Origin: Melastoma dodecandrum
Taxonomy: Eukaryota > Streptophyta > Magnoliopsida > Myrtales > Melastomataceae
Direction: 5' to 3'
DNA: 64,000 bases
Assembly: GCA_029817715.1 (NCBI GenBank)
Contig: JARUPY010000579.1
Location: 1-64,000, forward strand
Both the position numbers and the translations under genes were made by a program. Shown here piece after piece: positions 24,553-36,624 of this stretch; position 1 is the first letter of the stretch, and every line of letters begins with the position of its first letter. Below the pieces are notes generated by a model that worked only from the letters and a program-made list of their open reading frames with translations, was not told where the DNA came from and searched no databases.

Positions 24553-27301
24553 TTAGTTGACATTGTGGTACGAGTCCACGATGGCGTCTGCAAGGTACTC
24601 GCACTTCGCGAGGGAGAGCCCAGCCAAGGATATTCTCCCGTCCTTCGTCATGTAGACGTGCCATTTGTTCGTCATGTTCTCGCTCTGCGTCATGAGGTGG
24701 AAATAGCAAGAATAAGCCGTAGAAATGCGTCGTGCGTGAGCGCAGAAAAATGGGCGAGTGATTGAGCTTGAACTTTTCAGGAGCGGTTTTTTTTTTTTAC
24801 CTGAGCCTTGTTCAAGCCGGTGAATGAGAACATGCCGATCTGCCTCAGTATGAACGACCAATCCTTCCCACTCTTGTCGTTCCCAGAGAGGTTGTCGTGC
24901 AGCCTTTTCCTGACATCCTTTATCCTTCCGGCCATGAGTTCCATCTCGGACTTCCATTCGCTGAATAGGACTGGATCGCCCACAACGTTGGCGACAATCC
25001 TAGCCCCGTGAACTGGAGGATTAGAGTACATTGGTCGAGCAAGTCGCTTCAACTGGCTCTTGACTCTGAAACACCACAAACCTCAGCAATTAGACAGAAG
25101 GGCATGGCTTTGCAAAAGAGTTAAATAACATTTCCCAGATCACAACTCAGAATACCTCACAGCTGTATCAGAAGAGGAGCAAACTACATTGATTGCTCCA
25201 ATTCTCTCTGCGTAGAGACCTAGGTTTTTGCTATAAGACTGTGCCACAAACAGCTCCATGCCTCGTGCTGCAAACAGCCTCACTGATGATGCATCAGCAT
25301 CCAGACTTCCACTTGCGAATCCCTGAGTGAAGAAAATAATATAGCAAATGATCAAACTTCGCAACTCGTGGCTAATATTTGATAACACTGACGCCAAAAA
25401 CAAATCGGTACTATATTCTCGACAAGAAATGAGTCTGTCAAAAGTTACCTGGTATGCAACATCAAAAAAGGGAATGTGATTCTTCTCTTGGATGACATCA
25501 GCGATCTTTTCCCATTGCTCAGGTGTTGGGTCAATTCCAGTTGGGTTGTGGGCACATCCATGAAGCAAAATAAAAGACCCACTGGGAGCAGCCTGGAACG
25601 AGAACAAGCCGGTGGATGTGCCATCACATTAGTACAGAGACATGCGGACAAATTATGGCAGAGCTGAACACGTAGCTCCCATCTAAAGTTATATAGTTTT
25701 TCCAATGTATGTACATTAAGTTACCTTGATGTCAGCAATCATACCATCAAAATCCAAGCCTACTGTTTTCGGATCATAGTATCGATACTCAGACCAGGGA
25801 ACTTTGGCATCATTGAAGATGTTTTTGTGGTTTCCTGCATAATTTAAGCAATGACCATGAGAACCAGACAGAAAGAAAGGAGCTGTATCCAAGATTCTAA
25901 CAAATAATAAGTACTCACCCCAAGTTGGAGCCGATATCAGAACCTTTGCACCTGGGAAGTATCTCTCTATGAGAGCAGCAGCAAGACGAAGAGATCCAGT
26001 CCCCGATAGCCCCTGAACAGTTGCCACCTGGAATGAGAAAAGAGAAGAAAAGAAAAAGTTATAGTCCCTTCAGATCGGCATTGATTTAATCATAGCATAC
26101 CTTCTCTTGCTTTATCAAGGGGTTGTCCGCTCCTAATAACAAGTCTGCCGTCGCTTTGTTAAAAGCCGCCAGCCCTTCGATTGGTAGATACTACGGAGAA
26201 TAGCCAAAGCCAGCCAGGTAAGGTAAATTTTAATAACAGCAGGATCCATACCAATATGGCAACCAAAACAATCTTACCTCCTTGTTTTCACCTCTCTCAA
26301 GCATGAGATTCTCAGCCTAAATGCAACAAAAGACAATACAGATGATTTGATAAGATGGTTTTCAATGAGATGATAGTTGGGTAGACGTTTTGCAAAAGAG
26401 AGAGCAACCTTTTTGACAACTTGGAGTACATAAGGCTGAAGTTCTTCTGTCCTATAAGCTCCAACTCCAAGGTTGAGCTTCTTTTCATCCTTGTTGGCTC
26501 TAAAAGCCTCCGAAACCCCGAGAATTGGATCGGGGGGTGCCATTGTGATGCCCTCAAAGCGAGAAACATTAACAGCAACATTCATAGACACTCGGCCAAA
26601 TTGCTGCAGACAAAAAAAAAAAAATGAAAAACAGAACATACTCTCAGTAAATCAAAAGGGCATGCCCCAAACTCTCAATGAAACATCGATTAAATCGTTT
26701 TCATGAACAAACTATACTTCTTTCTGATGAAATGCTATTTCGAGAACAAAGAGACATAATACAGCAGGCCAAAGCAACAAATTCCGTTAATGGATAGCCA
26801 AACAAAAGGATCCGCCCATGTTCAATAAATCAAAAGTTACATGCACAAATCCACCACTGCAGCCCAGGCATAATCCAGCTGGCCAAAGCTGATATCCGAT
26901 TGTAAATAGCCCAAACGATTGCAAATAATCCAGTCTATAACACATCAAGACAACAAGAAGTAGAGCAAAGACTGAGAACATGCCATAGCCTGCGGAAATG
27001 GGCATCTCTCTTGCAAACACCCGATCCTCGTCCTCCCCTGCGACATCAATCCACAGTCACCCCAAAAGAAATAAAAAAAAAAGAAGCAGACACTGCCAAA
27101 TCCCAGATGAGGGGGGGAAGTACCCGTCAGGAGCAACAAGGTTCAATCTTTCCCCCCATCAGTCCACCGTCCAAGCAGAAACACACAAACCCATTTTCAC
27201 CAAAGAGATCAATCCCACTGGCGTACCTTGAAATTATCACGGACCGAGACGGAAGCCGAAGCCGAGGGCGGGCAAGCGAAAGAACGGATCGTAGAAGCCA
27301 T
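24553..27301 (-). CDS. Aspartate aminotransferase, plastid type (ASP5-like)
   Basis: This is a PLP enzyme that interconverts aspartate + 2-oxoglutarate and oxaloacetate + glutamate. The first exon (27301-27227) encodes [20 protein letters not shown], Ser/Ala-rich as expected of a transit peptide. The second coding exon begins [20 protein letters not shown]; the [21 protein letters not shown] junction is typical of plant plastid/cytosolic-type enzymes, not the mitochondrial isoform. Further exons give [57 protein letters not shown] and [17 protein letters not shown]. The PLP-lysine region reads [36 protein letters not shown] supplies the substrate-binding segment and the protein ends [12 protein letters not shown]. 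About a dozen exons are present and I see no break. Plastid targeting rests on the transit-like leader and on similarity. Confidence 0.93.
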
Positions 27302-27309
27302 CTAGGTCC

Positions 27310-29270
27310 GGCGAGAAAGGTATAACCACAACCGGGAAGAAAAGAAACAAGTTAAGAACAAAAGCCTCAAACGAAATCGAAAATCAGACAGACAAGAAAG
27401 GCAGACCATATGCATAGGGAGGAGGCGTGCGAGAGTGAGGTAAGGAGACAGACGAGGCGACCGCTACGACGTTGGAACCCAAGTCCCCCAAATGTATATA
27501 ACCAGTTGGTTTGTCCGCTGGTGAGAAAAATTCTCAATTTATCCCTCATTTTTAAATTATTAATTAAAAGATAATTTTGTTTGACCAAAAAAAGTTGTGT
27601 TTTTAAAATAGACTTATCCTTATTCATGTAATGTCGTTTTTTAAAAAGAGGCGTTGCTACTATTTTTTTTTTAAACTGTTTTTGGGGTTGATTTTAATAC
27701 ATTGAGGATGTAGCAAATGAAATAAAAAAAAAAAGTAGGTATGAGCAAAAGTTGATGTAATGTCGAGACGCTGTAATATAAATTCTTCTTAATTCGGGTA
27801 TTTCACAAAATATTTTTTATGCTTAATTATTTAAATCAATTTTCTAAATTAAATAAATTATTTCACAAAAAAAAAAAAATTCGTCGCTGGTTGTTCGAAT
27901 TGATTAAAATGTTTCTGACTTTTTTGGTCGATTTGATCAGCAATCAGACATCTTTTTCTCTAGCCTTGATCCAAAAACTAACATTGGTTGATAAAAACAT
28001 TTTACTTCATTGTCCGGTGGCGGAACCATCGAACATAAGGGCTGGTCTTCAATAGTCATAAGCTAACCCTATATTCGCATAATCCTCCGAATTTTAAAAC
28101 CCGTTTTGTGAAAAAAATCTTGTTTCGAAAGAATAACTCCATCTTTCTCAGCGCCCTAAAACAAGTTTTAAGTTTCGCGTATTGAATTGACCCAGAAGAA
28201 AGCGAGGAGGCCATCGGCGTGCGCCTGAATGTAAAAATGTAAGGGGGGATAAAATTGATTATTACAAAGCTGTATTTGTCCTTTGGGATTCACCAGCAGT
28301 CCGTCTGTCCCTGTCTGTGCGCGTGACAAGCTGGACTTGCCGACAAAAAGTCAACGGAGACTCGTTCCTAAGTTTTAGAATCCACATGCACCACCCCTCC
28401 ACATTTTTTGTTTAAGCATGTTTCGCCAATAACACCAGAAGTTTCAAGGGCCGACACAATCTTGAGGACAATAACACAGTTAACTTACATCTTTTCCTTA
28501 AGGCAAGACCAAGATATGTGCTACTACTGACAGAGGAACACAGCCCGGGAGCACACGACCAGGTGATTATGCAGCCAACAACCCCAAGACATCATAGTTT
28601 AACGACAGGAATGACAATCCAATGGGACAAAGCCGGCAACAACAGCTTAACTCAAGTCCATACAGAAAGGGAGCTGCCCAATATCAAAACAAGCTCTAAA
28701 GTTACAGGTTACAGGATGCTGGGTTCGAGGGCATTCTCCTAGGTCCCATGAAAACGGAGGCAAAGCCTAAGCAGAAGATCCATAATGCATGGTTTCTTAG
28801 AAATAAGGCCATCCAGATGAGCACGAAACAGAAGCCAGGAACGCACACTCACGAGCATTAACTATCCGTAAACAATGAATCACGAACAGCACTACAACAG
28901 CCACAAAGAGAGAACAACACACCCTAGATGAGAGCAACACAAGGCCTATCGGCTTTTGAAGGTCCCAGATTCTGCTGTTTTTGGCTATCTGTATTCAAGG
29001 AGGGAGAGCTGCTAATAAGTTTACGGGTATCACCAACCAAATCATCAGGTATCAAATTCCCGGATGGGCATGACTACTACTTGGGAAAGAAAAGGCAACT
29101 CCCTAATTCATTCCGTAGCTAAGAAATTGAGACTCGATGGAGATTCGATCCTCAAAAATACACCGAATTCATTACATTGATAACCTTAACAAAATATTCT
29201 TCGAAAAACAAACCGTCCTTCCAACAACATAGAAGCAACCTTACGGAGAAACCGAAAATCCCCTCTAATC
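27310..29270. other. Intergenic DNA between aminotransferase and eL39
   Basis: 27310-27500 is probable 5' leader and proximal promoter of the aminotransferase. 27500-28240 is AT-rich with no coding signal. 28420-29160 is less AT-rich but has no conserved frame. The last 200 bases should include the eL39 3' UTR. Confidence 0.4.
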
Positions 29271-29274
29271 ATCC

Positions 29275-29613
29275 TCAAAACCCGAGCTTTGTGCGGCGCC
29301 AGTGCCTGCGCTTCGCGTTGTACCTAGAAACAAAGAGCAAAATACGGTCACCGTCGATCCAGGGAGTTGTCGGAAACAAGAATAAGCCGCCGGCAAATAT
29401 CGCGACAAGGACCCAACCTGATGGTGTTGTCGGTCCTCATGCGAATCCAGTGGGGGATCGGCCTGTTCTGCCTCATCTTCTTCGCCAACTTCTTCTTGAT
29501 CCTGAAGGTCTTGTGCGAAGGCTGCGTCCAACAAAACAATCGGATAATAAATCAGCCGCACAAAAACCCAACCTCATCGACGGAAAGAGAAGGAGAAGAG
29601 AAGCACGCACCAT
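29275..29613 (-). CDS. RPL39: 60S ribosomal protein eL39
   Basis: This is a 51-residue component of the large ribosomal subunit near the peptide exit tunnel. Three coding pieces join exactly. The first is ATG alone at 29613-29611, followed directly by a GTGCGT donor. Exon 2 (29521-29418) encodes [20 protein letters not shown] then [14 protein letters not shown], and exon 3 (29323-29275) [15 protein letters not shown] and stop. The sum is 156 bases, 52 codons with stop, which is the normal family length. The first coding exon contributes only the initiator Met, so a simple open-frame search misses the start. Confidence 0.96.
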
Positions 29614-29653
29614 TTCCGCTGATCCCTGCAGGTACTGAGCTCCGCAGCCGGAA

Positions 29654-29789
29654 GAAAACCCTAGACGGCGACACTGGGGATTGACGAGGACGACCCGCTA
29701 CTTTATATATGCTAGGGTTCGGGGGAAACATAAATGGGCCGACACTTTGAGCCCAATTAGATCCTTGGAGTTGAAAAAGACTTTGGGCC
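29654..29789 (-). promoter_or_regulatory. Ribosomal-protein-type promoter: telo-box and site II motifs
   Basis: Upstream of the eL39 start, CTAGGGTTTT lies at 29654-29663 in the leader. A TATA-like ATATATAAAG sits at 29701-29710, AACCCTAG (telo-box) at 29712-29719, and site II motifs at 29735-29740, 29751-29756 and 29783-29789. Telo-box plus TGGGCY is the known signature of coordinated plant ribosomal protein genes. Confidence 0.7.
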
Positions 29790-30880
29790 TTCTAAGGCTC
29801 CATTTTTTTTTTGTTTTAGTATTTTGTTTAAATTGAGATCGTTATTGGGTGATTGGAGCGAGGTGAGGTTGACAACACTAAACATTTCACTTGCTCTTAA
29901 AAGTAAGAGAAGTTCTCTTAGAAGAAAACCTCCGTCGTCCTAGGATTGATTAAACTTTGGTTAGCATTTTTTTAAAGAAACGCGGTTTCAGAGGAAAAAG
30001 ACATGAGGTTTAAACATTGATCTCCTCGAAATTCCAGGCAGCTATCACATGGCCTTGCCTATGAAAAAGAATAAAAATTGTACAATCAAAAAAGGCTCTG
30101 CCAATAGTTTGTTCACAGTTAGTCATAGGTTTGGATGGGAGGTCGGAGTGAAGAAGGCACATGGATGGACTGGACTGTTTTTAATGCTATGAGAAATCGT
30201 TCCCCTCCTGTATGTTCATGGAAAAACAATGGACGATGTCACGTTGATGCGATTTTGAGATAGAGACCCTTCGTTGCGAAATCTAAGGAGATTTAGGAGA
30301 TATAACAACACTAAAGAATAGACGTAGACACAGACTATTTGCAAACCTCCACACGAATATGGTCGTATTCGAATCGCTAACATCACAAACTACTCTTAGT
30401 CTTCCATTGTGTTACCCCCTTTTAAGAAAAATCAAATCGTCTTAAAACTCATTTAGTCAATTCATCATCGTCTAGCACAGTTTTGTATCAGAATATATAA
30501 ATCCACGTGCATGGAGATAGATAATGGTGTTTCAGTCTATAGTTACTGCTTATATCCCCAGTTGTTTTGCTTGTTAATACTTTGGAAACACACGTGAATG
30601 TGATTTTCAACGTTAATTATTGGATAAGATACGCCCTCACCTCCCTCCCTCTAAGATTTTTCCTCCTATTTTTGACACATTAGGGTATAAGTAAAGAAGA
30701 AAGAAAAGAACAACATATCATCAATGCGTTAAGTAGTCTTAACGTTAGGTGACTTCTTGACGTACGTACTAACGACGCATATAATCGTAGTTAAATATAT
30801 CTATATAACAGTTTGCAAGGGTAGGAGCATAGACAGTTTGGTAAATGCTGAAAACTAAAACCATGTAAGGGAATAGCAGC
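29790..30880. other. Intergenic DNA upstream of eL39
   Basis: The sequence is AT-rich with no conserved frame and no recognisable repeat structure. I see nothing to call. Confidence 0.4.
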
Positions 30881-31715
30881 TTGTTCACATGACAGATTAT
30901 TTTGGGCTTAAATTAATTCTGGTCCACGAAAAGCCACACCGTAACTCATTAAGACCAGAAGGAAGGCGTAGGCCCGTACTAAGTCTACAAAGGCGATTGA
31001 CAAGTCTACATGGGTCCAAATTGATAAATAATATGGATAAAAGTCATAACCGCCGAGATCAGATTGTTACCGAGATTTTCAGGAGTTAGTTGGGAGGAGC
31101 ACGATCCGAAAAGACATTCTGAGGACATGTTCGACATCCCAGGCATACGAAGATTTAGTATAAAAGGAGAAAAGTTCTCTCTTAACAAACACGACAATCA
31201 AACTCAGACACATTTTGCATTGATTGTTAACCTTAGGTTTTAGTTAAATAGGCGTCCAGACCCCGACCTGGGTGAACTCGCCAGGGTTCTTGGTCTTCAT
31301 TTCCACCATCAGAGTGAGCAACCGTAGCTCTGGTAACCAATCTCCGCCTTCCTTTCATCGTCGGGTCAGGGTGAGCGACCGTAGCCTTAATACCGAAATT
31401 TCGCCATCACTTCATTGCAAGGGTGAGCAACCGTAGCCTTGATAACCAAATTCCGCCTTGAATCCGTCATTACCTTCAACCATACTCCGTTCGCCATCCT
31501 TTCAGAAGCCGATTTCCACCACTCCAGTCCGCAAGTCTACGGCGTCACCACCATCCGCACCAGCAACTTTTATTTGTTTTCATGGCTGTATGCTTTTTAG
31601 TTCTATTGTAAGACATCGTTTGATATTGTTTGATAAATCCAATTCATATTTTTCTTTACTGGCAATCACATCTGAATCTCTGTGAGTAATCGTGCCAAAT
31701 ATTTCCAACGTGATC
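30881..31715 (+). mobile_element. Probable solo LTR (Ty3/Gypsy-like), boundaries uncertain
   Basis: The composition and order suit a plant LTR. A TATA-like AGTATAAAAGGAG is followed by a start-like pyrimidine stretch near 31157-31185. The downstream part has three imperfect repeats of GTGAGCAACCGTAGC (about 31313, 31369 and 31421), spaced about 55 bases, and a T-rich tail. No gag or pol frame follows and no second copy lies in the window. I could not fix TG...CA ends or a 5-bp target duplication, so this call is tentative. Confidence 0.35.
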
Positions 31716-33400
31716 CGTTTCGACGCGAACACAGACAAGAAGAGAGTCGTAGATAATAAGGTTTTCTGCCCGGGGGGTCACATGGGTGGGGGAGATCAGG
31801 AATGAATGGGTCACAATATTCTGCTGGGAGGGTCATAAGAATTAGTCATGGGATGGGTTGTTCAATGAACCGGGTTTCTGATTCCTTTGTTCCCATTTCA
31901 ACGAAGGGAGGCACCCAAGTCAATGTTAGCAGTAGTAGGAGAGATATCACGCACCCAATCAGCCTTATTTATATCAGCTTTGGTGTGGATATGTATACTA
32001 GAGGGGTACTTGACCATATTGATTCACGGGCATTTAGAGAGACCGCATTAAAATAGGGTAGAAAAGAGAACCCTAGTATCAAGGTTTTTGCCTCTGGAAC
32101 TCGGTCTGGTCTTACATCAGGGGTTTGGTTGAGGGGAGGGGAGGGGAGGGGCCAAACCTTTTCACATGTCCCGAGCATCACTGCTTGATTCCAAGACTCT
32201 TCTTGATCTTAAGAGGGGGGGGAACACTCGTGGTATGTCGTTATCTGAGGGGCTGCCATGCCACAACTTCACATGAAGAAGAATCTTTGTATGACTGCGA
32301 CCTTAGATTTCATGCATAATATACTAAATAAAACATGTCATGCTAGTCGGTCTGCTGTCCCCGAGTCATAATATTTTTATTCTTCTTTCGTTTTCTTTTA
32401 TTTGTTGCCGTTGTCGTTTGTTGTTTGAATTCAGAATAATTTGTTTAGTAGTCACGTTGGTTGAATTTGGACGGTGTAGTGAAGTTAGAGGATTTTAATT
32501 AGCGTACGGTCAGTAAAAAAAAAATATTGCCAAATAAGATAGGATGTTACAAGAATTATTGCTCTTAAGTCCTACTTGAACTAGCATCAATGAATGAATG
32601 AAGTTGCTGCTTCAATTAGCATCTTAGTACTTTTATCATACTAATATGGAAATGAAGAAATCGTTAATGTTTTCCTTCCAATTTTGTATTTGTCCCCTTA
32701 TCTTAACAAAAAGACGTTGCCATTGAATTAGTGACTTCGTTCTTCAAATTATGTCACTTAGATTTTTTTCTTATTTTATTTGTCTTTAGTTTAATAAGAA
32801 GAATTATACATTTTTTTTTTTACTTTCAGTTACTTCTTTAGTTTAAATAGAAAAAAATCTTTATAGCTATTTCTTTATCCCCTCTTTTTTAATAAGAATG
32901 AAGTCGTTATTTCAAGTAACGAGTTATTTCATTTCGGATCTAATTATGACCATCATGGGCTAACTACTTGAGGTAATAAAATCATTCAAGATATTGTAGC
33001 TAGTTAGTTCAAAAAGCGAGTCTTGTAATATATATGCTAGGCATTTTCAAATTCGTTGTACTATTTTTGCAAAAAGTTTTTTATAACCAACGGAGTGGGG
33101 GTGGTGGAGGTAAAATCCCCTCGCGTCCATGTTATTGGTCCAAGTAAGAAAATTACTAAACTTGTCTATGAAGAAAAGGTAAGACGGATTTATTTCATGG
33201 TCTTTCGTTAAAAAATTTAATTCAATCTTATTTATATTTCGAATGGAAATTATATTTAAAAATCTATATAAATTTGTCAAAAGTGGGACCCGCCAACACG
33301 GCCTAAATTTGTAGCTGATGGAAACTAGATTTAGCCCAATATAAGTAAGAAAATCCACCACACACTAACCACAAAACAGAAGTCCTCTCCCTCTCTTCTC
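31716..33400. other. Intergenic DNA upstream of the ERF gene
   Basis: 31716-32330 contains short open frames and a GAGGG tandem tract near 32133-32152 but no family I recognise. 32330-33400 is strongly AT-rich. The last few hundred bases should be the ERF promoter. Confidence 0.4.
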
Positions 33401-33476
33401 CGCACTAGCAATTGAAGGTTGTCCTGGTCCTGGGCGCGCTATCCCCGAAGGGCCCTTGTGGCTTCACCTACGTTCC

Positions 33477-34159
33477 ATGGCTAAGTCACAGCAGCGTTAT
33501 CGTGGCGTCCGACAGAGGCATTGGGGCTCTTGGGTTTCCGAGATTCGTCATCCCCTGCTGTAAGTTCCCCAACGTTTCTCCTGGCGTGACGATGAGAAGG
33601 GAACTCAGAGACTTCCTTCTACTGTTCTTCGCGATTGGCAAGGTCGCTCGTTGAATGTTTTCTGAACGGGGATTTTTTCTTTTTTCTTTTTTTTGTTATC
33701 AGGAAGACTAGGATTTGGTTGGGGACGTTCGAGACGGCCGAGGACGCCGCAAGGGCATACGACGAGGCGGCAAGGCTAATGTGCGGCCCGAGAGCCCGGA
33801 CCAACTTCCCTTACGACCCGAACACGTCCCAGTCGCCCTCCTCGATGCTGCTCTCGGCTGCATTGACTGCCAAGCTCCACAAATGCTACATGACTTCGTT
33901 GCAGCTGACCAAATCGACGGTCCAGTTCCCCGAGGCACATCAAGATCAACCGATTTCGAGCCTCGATTTCAGCCAGAGCAACATGTTTTTGAATCAGGGG
34001 GTGGAGTTCCAAGGTACAGGTTCCGTGAACTGGGGTGTGAAGCAAGAGCAATCTGCGGCGGAAATCCAGCCTCTCGAAGATCATGACATCGAGCAGATGA
34101 TAGAGGAGCTCCTCGACTATGGCCCCCTCGAGCTATCCTCCTCTACATCCAACTTTTAA
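33477..34159 (+). CDS. AP2/ERF transcription factor, SHINE/WIN1 clade
   Basis: This is a nuclear GCC-box-binding type factor; the SHN clade controls cutin and wax genes in epidermis. Exon 1 (33477-33559) starts ATG GCT AAG and encodes [20 protein letters not shown], with the clade's [14 protein letters not shown] signature. A GTAAG donor and AG acceptor bound a 143-base intron. Exon 2 (33703-34159) continues [20 protein letters not shown] then [16 protein letters not shown], completing one AP2 domain at about residues 7-62. The C-terminus ends with an acidic stretch, [15 protein letters not shown], like the terminal motif in SHN proteins. The protein is 179 residues, slightly short but within range, and splices in frame. 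An intron inside the AP2 domain is typical of this clade. Confidence 0.92.
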
Positions 34160-36620
34160 CCCATTTCACCATGTGAAATCCGCAGAGCTACTCTTCGGCA
34201 GTCATTCCTTTCTTCTTGTTCGATCACATACAATAGAAAACGTAAAAGAATCGCTGCCATCTTGGCACATTTACGCGACCCTAGTTTGTACAGCCCATCG
34301 TAATACCACCATTATCTACAAGCAGAGTTACCTACACAAAGCCTTGATCCGTTTGACAATATCATCGTGTACACTTACTCTTCCTCAAGTGGGATAAGCA
34401 GGGGATCCATCGCGGTCCTCTGTTTCTTTCACCTATCGTCAAAACCACAGGACTCCAATCGAGCTCCACTTAGAACAGCTAGCGCGCGAGCGTCCTAGAA
34501 CATTTTGTCCATGCTATACCAATGACAAAGAAAGTGACAACCTCTCGACAAAACCAAAAAAAAAAAAAATCAAATTTAACCAAAGTGAAAAGAAAAATTA
34601 CAGAAGAGAATAAAAAGAATCTATTACAAATAATTAAATTTAAGTTGATTCATATAGTTCGTGAACAATAATTTACTTGGGATAACACTTAAAATAGCCC
34701 ATTTAAAAGTCACGATATACTTAATTTTTTCAATAATAACAAATTGTGGGCTTTACTAATTTCGAGTCTACTTCTTACCCTTTTCTCTCCTTAAGAAGAG
34801 ACAACAGAATCGCAAAGCTGATTTTGGTACCCACAAGTTCAATCTAACGAAGGCAAAACCTATCTTTCCTAATCATTTCCAACCAGGGGAAGTTAGTAAT
34901 CTTTCCTATCATGAGTAGTAGTTTGAATAATTCTTGTTACACCTCAGTGATGTGATCAATCCCAACCATCCACCTTTTCTTTTTACCCACACATCCAAAT
35001 TAACCCCACCAAATCAAAAGAAATGTTGCAAATGAATGACATGGTGAGTGTTTTAAGGTGAAAAAGGACAGGGAAAATTAGACCAAATGATCTCAAATTC
35101 TTTTTTTTTTTTTAAACTAGGCTAAATGTACAAAATCAAAGGGGAAGATTGGAAAAGTCGGGTAGTCAAACCCAAAGATGATTATGCATGAGTTGAAGAG
35201 AGCTTCACCTTTTCTTTTTAGGGTTTTTGTTTCTCACACAAATGGGTATCACCATCATCTTGTTTCCATGGGTTTGTTTGCCTCGGATCAGTGTTTTGTT
35301 GGATGGTGGTGGAAATGAATATCAGTGATTGTTTTCATTACAAAAAGTCAGAGGTCATGGGTGAAATAGACATTTTGATTTATTTTTTTTTTCATGCCAT
35401 CTTCACATGGAGGTTTAGAGGATTGTCATGTGCATATGATTTCCTCTTAACTATGTAGTCACATGGGGATGGAGGGGGGTTTCCTAATCTGCTTTTTACT
35501 ATGTGCTACCACCATGTTCATGAACCTGACTACTCCCCCACCTCCCCCCCCACCCCTATAACATCCACTCATTTCTTCCGAATCCTAGGTTCTGCCCTGA
35601 GAAATTAATGAATATAAAATAGTCATGACTTAGGAAAAGAGTCCGAAAACTCGGCGTACATTCATTTCCGACATGTAATAACATGAAACAGCATCAAAAT
35701 CATCGGTCTTCATCGCCATCTTATATCACATTTATTTCACATGAGAAGCTTAATCGGGAGTTTGGGAAATAATGGTCGGCCCGTGATTGATCAGAAATAC
35801 TCTCAAGCTTACCTTACATGGCAAAAGAGGGATTGGGGCACACGCTCACACTGGCAGAACGAGGAAATAGTCGACTCTACTTATATATATATATAAGTAG
35901 ACTCGACTCTAGAAAGTAAATTGTAAGTCATTAGTTATGAGAATGTTTAATTTCCTTTTAAATGAATAAGAAATATACAAGTGTTATAAGAAAATTAGAA
36001 AAAAATTGTTAGAATTGACGCGTAGTGTAACACAATAATACATATTATTAGAAGACTCTGAGATTCGGTTGTTATTAATTTGAATACATAATACATAATT
36101 TCAAGTGACATAAAATAAATGGTCGATTAACATGTTTCTTTTAAGTGCAAAGGGTGACTCCTTGCTTCATTGAAACTCGATATCCCAACCCTTCTTTTTA
36201 AGGGTGAAGGATAACCCCTCTTTCCATTAAAATTTTATTTTTCTCGAGTTTTTACGAATAAATTCAGATGACGACTATGTTATTGATCCAAAAATTTGTG
36301 GTGATCTTCTTTTAGGATCATCTACGCTAATAGCCCACAAAAATAGGAACAGTTAAACGTAAGAAGATATGGCTCTCGACTGTCGGAATTCACCCTTCCA
36401 CGTTAACCCAGTCGATTCGATAGCCCAGGTTGGGCCATAAACTTCCCATGTTATAAGACTGGTATTAGTTTAAGGATTTTAAAAATAAAGATTGTTAGTT
36501 ATGATTTAAATATGTCCGGGTTAATCATAAGACAAAAGGAAAGAGATATAAACTATTAAACCCAGTTTCTAACTATCAGCATTAAAAAAAAAAAAAACCT
36601 TCCCCTCAAAAGTCCCCCCG
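34160..36620. other. Intergenic DNA between ERF and DUF868 genes
   Basis: There is no coding signal. A perfect AT-rich palindrome built on CTACTTATATATATATATAAGTAG lies at about 35876-35900, and A/T runs occur near 34557-34570 and 35100-35115. The rest is AT-rich intergenic sequence. Confidence 0.4.
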
Positions 36621-36624
36621 AAAA

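Noticed and set aside
31800..32200. Possible organelle-derived insertion
   Set aside because: Some peptide strings seemed faintly organellar, but no plastid or mitochondrial gene could be identified, so no NUPT/NUMT claim is made.
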